A stretch of DNA of 64,000 nt from Candidatus Aalborgicola bjergmarkensis (GTDB lineage Bacteria > Pseudomonadota > Gammaproteobacteria > Burkholderiales > Burkholderiaceae_C). Under the pieces are notes generated by a model. It did no database searches, was not told where the DNA came from, and saw only the letters and a program-made list of their open reading frames with translations. The position numbers and the translations under genes were made by a program. How positions within the stretch are numbered: the first letter of the stretch is position 1; each line of letters starts with the position of its first letter. The DNA lies in contig JADJFE010000040.1 in assembly GCA_016708725.1 (NCBI GenBank), positions 124,001 through 188,000 of the forward strand, read 5' to 3'. This document shows positions 23,948 to 31,054 of the stretch, piece by piece.

Positions 23948-24631
23948 ATGCGTTCCCTGGTCCTCCTGGTCTTTTCGTGTACCTTGCTGGGTTCTGCCTG
24001 GGCCGACATGTGGACCTATGTGGACCGCAATGGGGTGCGGCATTTTTCCTCCAGTCCGGCGGATGCGCGCTATTCCCTGCTGTTTCGGGCCAGGTCTGCG
24101 CCCGGTGAAGCCGCGCAAACCGATGTATCCAGCCCGCAGGGTGTGCAGCGCATCGCCAAGGTGCAGACCTTGGCCAAACTGGAAGCCTCGCCGGGCTACA
24201 TTGCTATCAAAGAGCATCTGCATACCGCCGCCCAGACGCGCGCGCTGGATGTGGCGCTGGTGCAGGCTGTGATTGCCGCCGAGTCGGGTTTTGACAGTAA
24301 CGCCATCTCACCCAAAGGCGCCATCGGCCTGATGCAGGTCATGCCCGCAACCGCGCAGCGCTACGGCCTGGCCAATGACAGTACCGGCACCGTAGCCGCC
24401 AAACTGACCAACCCCAAAACCAATATCGACACCGGCACGCGCTACCTGCGCGACTTGCTGAACCAGTATCCGGGCCAGCTGGAGCTGGCGCTGGCGGCCT
24501 ATAACGCGGGGCCAGGTGCCGTGCAAAAAGCAGGTAACAAAGTTCCCGATTACAAGGAAACCCGCGCCTACGTCAAAACCGTGCTTCAGCTCTACCGCAG
24601 CTTCAATCCTTATGCTTCCACCACAGTCTGA
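23948..24631 (+). CDS. Lytic transglycosylase (SLT domain) between parE and parC
   Basis: Predicted to cleave peptidoglycan with formation of 1,6-anhydro ends, in the periplasm. The 227-residue protein starts at ATG 23948 with a signal peptide (MRSLVLLVFSCTLLGSAWA), then a DUF4124-like segment (WTYVDRNGVRHFSSSP), then the SLT domain (about 105-220). The catalytic Glu is in AAESGFDSNAISPKGAIG; LMQVMPATAQRYGL and ALAAYNAGPGAVQ complete the fold. It lies 5 bp after parE and its last 20 bases overlap parC. This order is known from related Comamonadaceae, to my knowledge. Confidence 0.93.
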   Translation: MRSLVLLVFSCTLLGSAWADMWTYVDRNGVRHFSSSPADARYSLLFRARSAPGEAAQTDVSSPQGVQRIAKVQTLAKLEASPGYIAIKEHLHTAAQTRALDVALVQAVIAAESGFDSNAISPKGAIGLMQVMPATAQRYGLANDSTGTVAAKLTNPKTNIDTGTRYLRDLLNQYPGQLELALAAYNAGPGAVQKAGNKVPDYKETRAYVKTVLQLYRSFNPYASTTV

Positions 24632-27029
24632 AAAGTTTGACCAGCCTGAACAATCTGACCAGTCCGACCGGTCCGACGATAGCGCGCTGAACCTCGCCGA
24701 TTACGCCCAGCGTGCCTACCTTGAATATGCCCTGAGCGTCGTCAAGGGCCGTGCGCTGCCCGATGTCTGCGATGGCCAGAAACCCGTGCAGCGGCGCATT
24801 TTGTATTCCATGGCGCGCATGGGCCTAGGGTTTAGCGGACCCAATGGCAACATACCAGCCAGGCCGGTCAAGAGCGCGCGCGTGGTCGGCGATGTGCTGG
24901 GGCGTTTTCACCCGCATGGCGACCAGGCGGCCTATGACGCGCTGGTGCGCATGGCGCAGGATTTTGCGCAGCGCTACCCGCTGATCGACGGACAGGGCAA
25001 CTTCGGCAGCCGCGACGGTGATGGCGCCGCTGCCATGCGCTACACCGAAGCACGTCTGAGCAAAATCACCAGCCTGCTGCTCGACGAAATCGACCAGGGC
25101 ACGGTCGATTTTCAGCCCAATTACGATGGCTCCACCCAGGAACCCTGCCAGCTCCCGGCGCGGCTACCCTTTGCGCTGCTCAACGGCGCCAGCGGCATCG
25201 CCGTCGGGCTGGCAACCGAAATCCCCAGCCACAACCTGCGCGAGATTGCCAACGCCTGCGTGGCGCTCATCAAGACCCCGGAACTGACGGAGGCCGAGCT
25301 GTTCGCGCTGGTTCCCGGCCCCGACTATCCCGGTGGCGGGCAGATCATCAGCAGCAGCACCGACATTGCCGAGACCTACCGCAGCGGGCGCGGTTCGCTC
25401 AAGGTACGCGCACGCTGGAAAATCGAGGACCTGGCGCGCGGCCAGTGGCAACTGGTGGTCACCGAGTTGCCGCCCGGTGTGAGCAGCCAGCGGGTGCTGG
25501 AAGAAATCGAGGAGTTGACCAACCCCAAGGTCAAGACGGGCAAAAAAGCACTCACGCAGGAGCAGACCCAGCTTAAAGCCAGCATCCTGGCCGTGCTCGA
25601 TGGGGTACGCGACGAATCCAACAAGGATGCGCCCGTGCGCCTGGTATGCGAGCCACGCACCAGCCGCATCGAGCAGCAGGAGTTGATTACCGCCTTGCTG
25701 GCGCACACCAGCCTGGAAACCAGCGCACCCATCAATCTGACCATGATCGGGCTCGACAAGCGCCCCAGCCAGAAGTCCTTGCGCCAGATGCTGCAGGAGT
25801 GGATTGCGTTTCGGCACACCACCATCGAGCGGCGCACGCGCTACCGTCTGGGCAAGGTACAAGAGCGCATCCATATCCTCGAAGGTCGGCAAATCGTTTT
25901 GCTCAATATCGACGAGGTGATCGCCATCATCCGCCAGTCGGACGAGCCAAGAGCCGCCTTGATGCAGCGTTTCAACTTGTCCGTAGCCCAGGCCGAGGAT
26001 ATTCTGGAAATCCGGTTGCGCCAGCTCGCGCGGCTCGAAGCAATCAAGATCGAGCAGGAACTGGCCGAATTGCGCGCCGAGCAGGAGACGCTGCAAGGTA
26101 TCCTGGCCAACCCGACCACCTTGCGCCGCCTGATGGTCAAGGAAATCGAAGCGGATGCCAAAACCTTTGCCGATGCCCGGCGCACGCTGATCCAGACCGA
26201 GAAAAAAGTGGTGCTGGAAGTCAAGGTACTCGATGAGCCACTGACCGTGGTCGTGAGCCAAAAAGGCTGGGTGCGCACCCGCAGCGGCCACGGCCATGAC
26301 CCGGCCAGCTTTGCTTTCAAAGCGGGTGATGGTTTGTACGACACCTTTGAATGCCGCAGCGTCGATACCCTGCTGGCCTTCGGCTCCAATGGCCGTGTCT
26401 ATTCGGTACCCATATCCTCCTTGCCTGGCGGACGCGGTGACGGGCAACCCGTGACCACGCTGATCGAGCTGGAAGCCGGTAGCCAGATGCTGTACTACTT
26501 TGCCGGCCCCACCAGCGCCACGCTGCTTCTGAGCAGTTCGGGCGGTTATGGCTTTCTGGCTCTGGTGGACAACATGGTTTCCCGCCAGAAAGCGGGCAAG
26601 GCGTTCATCAGTTGCAGTGCAAGCGAAACCCCATGCCGACCCTCGCTGGTGTCCGGCGCGCAGGGCAGGGCGCCGCTCCCCGGTACTGTCGGTACTGCTG
26701 GAACGCCTGCCGAGCTGGTGACACCCGCCACCCACGTGGCCTGCGCCTCCACGCTCGGGCGCATTCTGACCTTTGAAATCAGCGAACTCAAGGCCCAGGC
26801 CAATGGGGGGCGTGGGTTAATGCTGATCGATCTGGAGGGCGAAGACCGCCTGGCCGGTGCCGCAGCCTACAGCCGCAGCGTGCAGATTGAGGGTATTGGA
26901 CGCGGCGGAAAAGAGCGCAGCGAAACCCTGGAAATCCGCAGCCTGAACAACGCACGCGCCGCACGCGGCCGTAAAGGGCGCATGGCCGATCTGGGGTTCA
27001 AGCCCAACCGCATCACCCGGCTGGAATAA
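24612..27029 (+). CDS. parC: DNA topoisomerase IV subunit A ParC
   Basis: The DNA-cleaving subunit of topoisomerase IV, 805 aa from ATG 24612. The catalytic Tyr is Y144 (AAAMRYTEARL). The quinolone-interaction region reads FHPHGDQAAYDALVRMAQ, with Gln (residue 105) where E. coli ParC has Ser80, and Asp where E. coli has Glu84. The N-terminus is a repetitive acidic stretch (DQPEQSDQSDRSDDS). The C-terminal beta-pinwheel contains a Gly/Pro-rich insertion (SGAQGRAPLPGTVGTAGTPA) not expected in E. coli ParC. It overlaps the transglycosylase gene by 20 bp in another frame. Confidence 0.96.
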   Translation: MLPPQSEKFDQPEQSDQSDRSDDSALNLADYAQRAYLEYALSVVKGRALPDVCDGQKPVQRRILYSMARMGLGFSGPNGNIPARPVKSARVVGDVLGRFHPHGDQAAYDALVRMAQDFAQRYPLIDGQGNFGSRDGDGAAAMRYTEARLSKITSLLLDEIDQGTVDFQPNYDGSTQEPCQLPARLPFALLNGASGIAVGLATEIPSHNLREIANACVALIKTPELTEAELFALVPGPDYPGGGQIISSSTDIAETYRSGRGSLKVRARWKIEDLARGQWQLVVTELPPGVSSQRVLEEIEELTNPKVKTGKKALTQEQTQLKASILAVLDGVRDESNKDAPVRLVCEPRTSRIEQQELITALLAHTSLETSAPINLTMIGLDKRPSQKSLRQMLQEWIAFRHTTIERRTRYRLGKVQERIHILEGRQIVLLNIDEVIAIIRQSDEPRAALMQRFNLSVAQAEDILEIRLRQLARLEAIKIEQELAELRAEQETLQGILANPTTLRRLMVKEIEADAKTFADARRTLIQTEKKVVLEVKVLDEPLTVVVSQKGWVRTRSGHGHDPASFAFKAGDGLYDTFECRSVDTLLAFGSNGRVYSVPISSLPGGRGDGQPVTTLIELEAGSQMLYYFAGPTSATLLLSSSGGYGFLALVDNMVSRQKAGKAFISCSASETPCRPSLVSGAQGRAPLPGTVGTAGTPAELVTPATHVACASTLGRILTFEISELKAQANGGRGLMLIDLEGEDRLAGAAAYSRSVQIEGIGRGGKERSETLEIRSLNNARAARGRKGRMADLGFKPNRITRLE

Positions 27030-27150
27030 GCGAACACAGGTTTCATATCACCCGTGATATTAAAAACACCAAAACCGCACGACAGGCACCCCCCGAAAGC
27101 CTCCGTGGCACGTTTTTAGCCTCAATCTGGCCTCAAATCAGGCATCAAAT

Positions 27151-27203
27151 CAGCCTCTAGCTCCCGTGGGACAAGCGGGGACAGCTATCAAAAATATAGT
27201 AAC
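27151..27203. repeat. Single intergenic repeat unit
   Basis: CTCTAGCTCCCGTGGGACAA, GCGGGGACAGCTATCAAAAA, then TATAGTAAC. It is one arm of the repeat family paired at 13776, 14628 and 27788. It lies between parC and the VapB-like gene; the rest of 27030-27272 holds a 7-bp inverted repeat (ATATCAC/GTGATAT at 27045-27060) and no gene. Confidence 0.7.
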
Positions 27204-27272
27204 AAGAGCCTGCCTACAGACAACACATGAACTGTTGCTACACTGAATGTTCCGTTCATTGGAGTATGCGCC

Positions 27273-27524
27273 ATGTCCAACCTCACACTGTCGATTGATG
27301 ACGACATCATCAAGCAAGCGCGGATGCGCGCCATTCAGGAAGGTGTCTCGGTGAGTGCCAAGGTGCGCGAGTTCCTGATCCAGTATGCGCACTCTGGCAC
27401 CCTTGCCAAGCCGGTCGCGCCCGTGCACCTCCCCGTTTTTGACGGTGGTTGCGGCCTGCAACCGGGCATTGATCCGCGCAGTAACAAGTCGCTCCTGCAA
27501 GCAGCGGAAGAGTCGCCCCGATGA
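27273..27524 (+). CDS. VapB-like antitoxin (ribbon-helix-helix)
   Basis: An 83-residue protein whose first ~40 residues look like a ribbon-helix-helix DNA-binding domain (NLTLSIDDDIIKQARMRAIQ, EGVSVSAKVREFL). The C-terminal part would wrap the PIN toxin. ATG 27273 has GGAG upstream. Its stop overlaps the toxin ATG (ATGA), the normal VapBC arrangement. Because the toxin is truncated, the antitoxin is probably an orphan now. Confidence 0.75.
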   Translation: MSNLTLSIDDDIIKQARMRAIQEGVSVSAKVREFLIQYAHSGTLAKPVAPVHLPVFDGGCGLQPGIDPRSNKSLLQAAEESPR

Positions 27525-27730
27525 CCCCCGATGTCAATGTCCTGGTTGCTGCATCCCGCGCCGACCATCCGCACCACGCGATTGCGCTGGGTTGGCTGAC
27601 CAACGCCATGACAGGCGAGATGCCGCTACGGCTGCTCGCAACGGTCGTGGCCAGCTTCTTGCGTCTGGTCACCCATCCCAAGGTGTTTGCCGTGCCCACC
27701 CCTGTGGCCCAGGCGGTCGGGATAGGGTAG
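27521..27730 (+). pseudogene. Truncated VapC-like PIN-domain toxin
   Basis: The frame starts as a PIN ribonuclease (TPDVNVLVAASRADHPHHAI, with the first catalytic Asp in PDVNVL) and continues LRLLATVVASFLRLVTHPKV. It stops after 69 residues at VAQAVGIG, whereas this family is about 130-145 aa. The C-terminal acidic residues needed for metal binding are absent. A member of the intergenic repeat family begins about 15 bp after the stop, which suggests that the gene was broken by a repeat-linked rearrangement. Confidence 0.8.
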
Positions 27731-27744
27731 TAATAAGCCAAATC

Positions 27745-27787
27745 GCCCGCTAGCCCCCGTGGATTGTGCGGGAACAGCTAAAAAACA
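27745..27787. repeat. Intergenic repeat unit left of the 27.8-kb element
   Basis: CGCCCGCTAGCCCCCGTGGA, TTGTGCGGGAACAGCTAAAA. It is nearly the same as the unit at 28039-28090, which lies on the other side of the palindromic element in the same orientation. Confidence 0.75.
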
Positions 27788-27962
27788 TAGCTGCTCCCGC
27801 TTATCCCATAAGGCGTACAGCCAGATTTGTCTTGAATTTTGCCCTTTAAAACGGGTCAAGGCGATGCCAGAAACCGCCATGAGGCATCAAAACGGGCCGT
27901 TGTCGGGTGTTTTTGCATGGCAAATCTGGCTGTAAGCCTTATGGGATAAGCGGGAACAGCTA
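27788..27962. mobile_element. MITE-like element with 42-bp inverted ends
   Basis: A 175-bp element. The left end (27788-27829, starting TAGCTGCTCCCGCTTATCCC) and the right end (27921-27962) are inverted copies with two mismatches in 42 positions. The 91-bp interior has no coding capacity. It belongs to the same family as the elements near ruvC (shared TAGCTG-CCCGC-CCATAAG core). As RNA it would fold into a long hairpin. It sits between the truncated VapC and the end of ppc, in a 377-bp stretch without a gene. Confidence 0.9.
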
Positions 27963-28038
27963 TTATATAAGGAGCATTTTGGCTTTGGCTGGGAGTATCC
28001 CGGAGCCTGTCACAAATCCACCCGGAAATCGACGCTAT

Positions 28039-28090
28039 CGCCCGCTAGCCCCCGTAGATTGTGCGGTAGCAGATATAAAAAGGATAGTAA
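28039..28090. repeat. Intergenic repeat unit next to the ppc 3' end
   Basis: CGCCCGCTAGCCCCCGTAGA, TTGTGCGGTAGCAGATATAA. A direct repeat of the unit at 27745-27787 on the other side of the palindromic element. It ends 17 bp from the ppc stop codon. Confidence 0.75.
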
Positions 28091-28107
28091 TCTGCCTCAC
28101 CCGCCAT

Positions 28108-30873
28108 TCACCCGCTATTGCGCAGTCCGGCAGCCACGCCGTTGATGGTCAGGTGAATGCCGCGTTGCAAGCGGATGTCGGTGTTGCCCTGGCGATGGCG
28201 GCGCAACAAGGTAACCTGCAAGTGGTTGAGCGGGTCGATGTAAGGGAAACGGTTGCGGACCGAACGCTTGAGTAGTGGATTGCCATCGAGCAATTCGGCT
28301 TGGCCCGTGATTTCCAGCAGGCTGTCTACCGAAAGCCGCCATTCTGCGGCCAGTAGGCTGAAAATCCGCTCCCGCAAGTCGGCATCGGTTACCAGTTCGG
28401 CATAACGCCGGGCAATTGTCAGATCGCTTTTGCCCAGCACCATGTCGATGTTGGAAAGCATGCTACGGAAGAACCCCCATTCACGGTTCATCTCGGCCAG
28501 CAAACGCATGCCTTCTGCGCCATGCTGCGCTTTCCAGGCGGCAATTGCCGAGCCAAAACCGAACCAGCCGGGCAACATCAACCGACATTGTGCCCACGAA
28601 AACACCCAGGGTATGGCCCGCAAGTCCTCGATGGCGGTGGTTTTCTTGCGCGATGCGGGTCGGCTGCCGATATTGAGTGCCGCTATTTCGGTAATGACCG
28701 TTGACTCCCAGAAATAGCGCTCAAATCCGGGGGTTTCATACACCATGCGCCGGTAGGCCCGAAAGGCGGAATCGGAGAGCGTCTGCATGGCCTGGATGAA
28801 TTCGGCACGCGGTGCGTCGTGTTCTTTGGGCAGCAATGTGGCTTCCAGGGTGGCTGCGACCAGCACCTCCAGATTGCGGCGCCCCAGTCGTGGATTGGCA
28901 TACTTCGAGGCAATCACTTCGCCTTGCTCGGTAATGCGTATCTGTCCTTGCACGGCACCGCTGGGCTGGGCCAGAATCGCCTGGTAGCTCGGCCCGCCGC
29001 CGCGCCCGACCGATCCGCCGCGTCCGTGGAACAGGCGCAAGCGTACACCGTGGCGGGCAAATACCTGCACCAGTTCCACTTCCGCGTGGTACAGCGACCA
29101 GCCCGAGGTGACGAATCCGCCGTCCTTGTTGCTGTCCGAATAGCCCAGCATGACTTCCTGCAAATGATTGCGCCCGGTCAGCAAAGTCCGGTAAACCGGC
29201 AGGGAAAACAAGCGATCCATGATGGCGGCGCTGCGCTCAAGATCGTCGATGGTTTCGAACAGGGGCACGATGTTGACGTCGAGCTGGTGTGATACCGGCC
29301 GCAGAATGCCAGCCTCCTTGAGCAGCACGGCAAGTTCGAGAATGTCGGATACCGAATTGGTCTTGGAAATGATGGCGTTTTCGATGGCCTCCTGGCCATA
29401 GCGTTGCTGGATGGAGCGGGCCGTGTCGAAAATGGCCAGTTCACCCTGGGTTTCGTCCGAGTAGCTGACGCCATGGGCACGCAACAAGCGGGGGCTTTCC
29501 AGCTCGGTGCACAAGAGGGTGATGCGCTGCTCTTCGTCCAGCGCCAGATAATCCACACCAGGGATCGCAGCCGCCAGCAGTTCGGCCACCGAGCGTTCAT
29601 GCACTTCAGAATTTTGTCGCAGATCGAGCGGTGCCAGATGAAAACCGAAAATGCGCACCGCACGCCGCAAGCGGCGCAACCGGCCCCGCGCCAGCAGTTC
29701 GGCACCATGGCCCAGCAGGGAACGGTGCAAGACGTCCAGATCAGCCAGCAACTCGTCTGCAGTCACATACGCAGGTGCTTCTGCGACGGCGTGGCGCGGT
29801 GCCTCGTAGTTATCCAGCGCATGGGCAGTGGCCGCGAGACGGGCATAAAAACCGGCGATGGCGCGGCGATACGGTTCGTCATCCCGGTGCGCGCTGCGGT
29901 CAGGAGAACGTTGGGCCAGTTCGACCAACTCTGCTGGCAATTGCACCAGCGTCATCGACGTGGACAACTCGCTTCCCAGCAAGTGAAGCTGCTCCAGCAG
30001 GTAAGCCAGCGCCTTGCGGCTTTGCGCGCGCATGGCGGATTCAAGCACGCTGGCTGTGACAAAGGGGTTGCCGTCGCGATCCCCGCCTATCCATGACCCG
30101 GTACGCACAAATACCTCCGACTCCGCTGCAGGGGAGCGACCCGCTTCAGCCGTCAGAATATCGTCGATGGCATTATGCAGGCGTGGCAATTCCGTGAGGA
30201 AGGTCGTGTCATAAAACGCCAGCGCATTGCTCACCTCGTCCATCACAGACAGCTTGGCGGTGCGCAGCATGCGTGTTTGCCACAGGCGCAAAACGGCGCG
30301 CTTGAGCGCTTCGCCCATTTCTTCCGCTTCCTCGGGCGCAAGTTGCATCCTGTCCTGGGTTTCCAGCAGCCGGGCGATTTTCCAGTGGCAATCGAGGATG
30401 CTCTTGCGCTGAACTTCCGTCGGGTGTGCGGTCAGCACCGGGTTGATTTGCGCAGTTGTGAAAAATTCTGCCAGTTGCTGCTGGCTCGTGCCTGCCTGCA
30501 AGGCACGTCGGATGGAGTGGCGCACGCTGCCTTCACGCGGCGCGTCACCTATGCTTGCATGCAAGCGGGCACGCCGCAGATGGTGCTGGTCCTCGGCGAT
30601 GTTCGCCAGGTGCGAAAAATAACTGAAGGCACGCACCACCACGTTGATCGTCTCCTGCGGCAAGGCATCGAGCAGGGATTTGAGCTCCAGATGGGCACCC
30701 ATGTCGGTATCGCGGTGAAACCGGATGGCCAGTTGGCGGATGCGCTCCACCGTCTCATAGATTGCGGCACCTTCTTCGGCTTGAAGCGTTTCGCCGAGTA
30801 AACGGCCCAGTAAACGGATATCGTCACGCAGAGGCTGGTCTTTGCTGGTGTCTTGGGTGTCCATGGTATCCAT
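28108..30873 (-). CDS. ppc: Phosphoenolpyruvate carboxylase
   Basis: Carboxylates phosphoenolpyruvate with bicarbonate to oxaloacetate, refilling the TCA cycle. The ~921-residue protein has the catalytic His motif (NPVLTAHPTEVQRKS), GSWIGGDRDGNPFVTA, the FHGRGGSVGRGGGPSYQA loop and the typical end (NGVAAGLRNSG), which carries the C-terminal effector-site residues. ATG 30873 (MDTMDTQDTS) is chosen because the region upstream to 30969 is not protein-like; ATG 30864 is an alternative. The two ATGs belong to a 9-bp tandem duplication. It stands alone, divergent from the response regulator gene. Confidence 0.97.
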   Translation of the reverse strand: MDTMDTQDTSKDQPLRDDIRLLGRLLGETLQAEEGAAIYETVERIRQLAIRFHRDTDMGAHLELKSLLDALPQETINVVVRAFSYFSHLANIAEDQHHLRRARLHASIGDAPREGSVRHSIRRALQAGTSQQQLAEFFTTAQINPVLTAHPTEVQRKSILDCHWKIARLLETQDRMQLAPEEAEEMGEALKRAVLRLWQTRMLRTAKLSVMDEVSNALAFYDTTFLTELPRLHNAIDDILTAEAGRSPAAESEVFVRTGSWIGGDRDGNPFVTASVLESAMRAQSRKALAYLLEQLHLLGSELSTSMTLVQLPAELVELAQRSPDRSAHRDDEPYRRAIAGFYARLAATAHALDNYEAPRHAVAEAPAYVTADELLADLDVLHRSLLGHGAELLARGRLRRLRRAVRIFGFHLAPLDLRQNSEVHERSVAELLAAAIPGVDYLALDEEQRITLLCTELESPRLLRAHGVSYSDETQGELAIFDTARSIQQRYGQEAIENAIISKTNSVSDILELAVLLKEAGILRPVSHQLDVNIVPLFETIDDLERSAAIMDRLFSLPVYRTLLTGRNHLQEVMLGYSDSNKDGGFVTSGWSLYHAEVELVQVFARHGVRLRLFHGRGGSVGRGGGPSYQAILAQPSGAVQGQIRITEQGEVIASKYANPRLGRRNLEVLVAATLEATLLPKEHDAPRAEFIQAMQTLSDSAFRAYRRMVYETPGFERYFWESTVITEIAALNIGSRPASRKKTTAIEDLRAIPWVFSWAQCRLMLPGWFGFGSAIAAWKAQHGAEGMRLLAEMNREWGFFRSMLSNIDMVLGKSDLTIARRYAELVTDADLRERIFSLLAAEWRLSVDSLLEITGQAELLDGNPLLKRSVRNRFPYIDPLNHLQVTLLRRHRQGNTDIRLQRGIHLTINGVAAGLRNSG
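30847..30873. repeat. 9-bp tandem repeat at the ppc start codon
   Basis: Read on the minus strand: ATGGATACC, ATGGACACC, CAAGACACC. The first two units duplicate the start codon, so ppc has two possible ATGs nine bases apart. Confidence 0.85.
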
Positions 30874-30984
30874 GAGTCGATGTTGGCTAAGGTGAATGGG
30901 GTGGGGTAGTAGACATTGTGCACTGCATTTGGATACCGGGTGAATCGCCGGACCCAGAGCCATCCACACAATGGGTTATTATGG

Positions 30985-31042
30985 CAAATCAGGCTATAAG
31001 AGCACGTAGAACGTGCGGATTGCACTACTTAATTAATAGCAT
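30985..31042. repeat. Intergenic repeat unit between ppc and the response regulator
   Basis: CAAATCAGGCTATAAGAGCA, CGTAGAACGTGCGGATTGCA, CTACTTAATTAATAGCAT. It is a diverged single arm of the repeat family and ends 13 bp before the start codon of the response regulator gene. Confidence 0.65.
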
Positions 31043-31054
31043 TGGCGCAAACGA

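Noticed and set aside
25164..26735. A 523-codon minus-strand frame opposite parC
   Set aside because: A shadow frame of parC without domain signatures.
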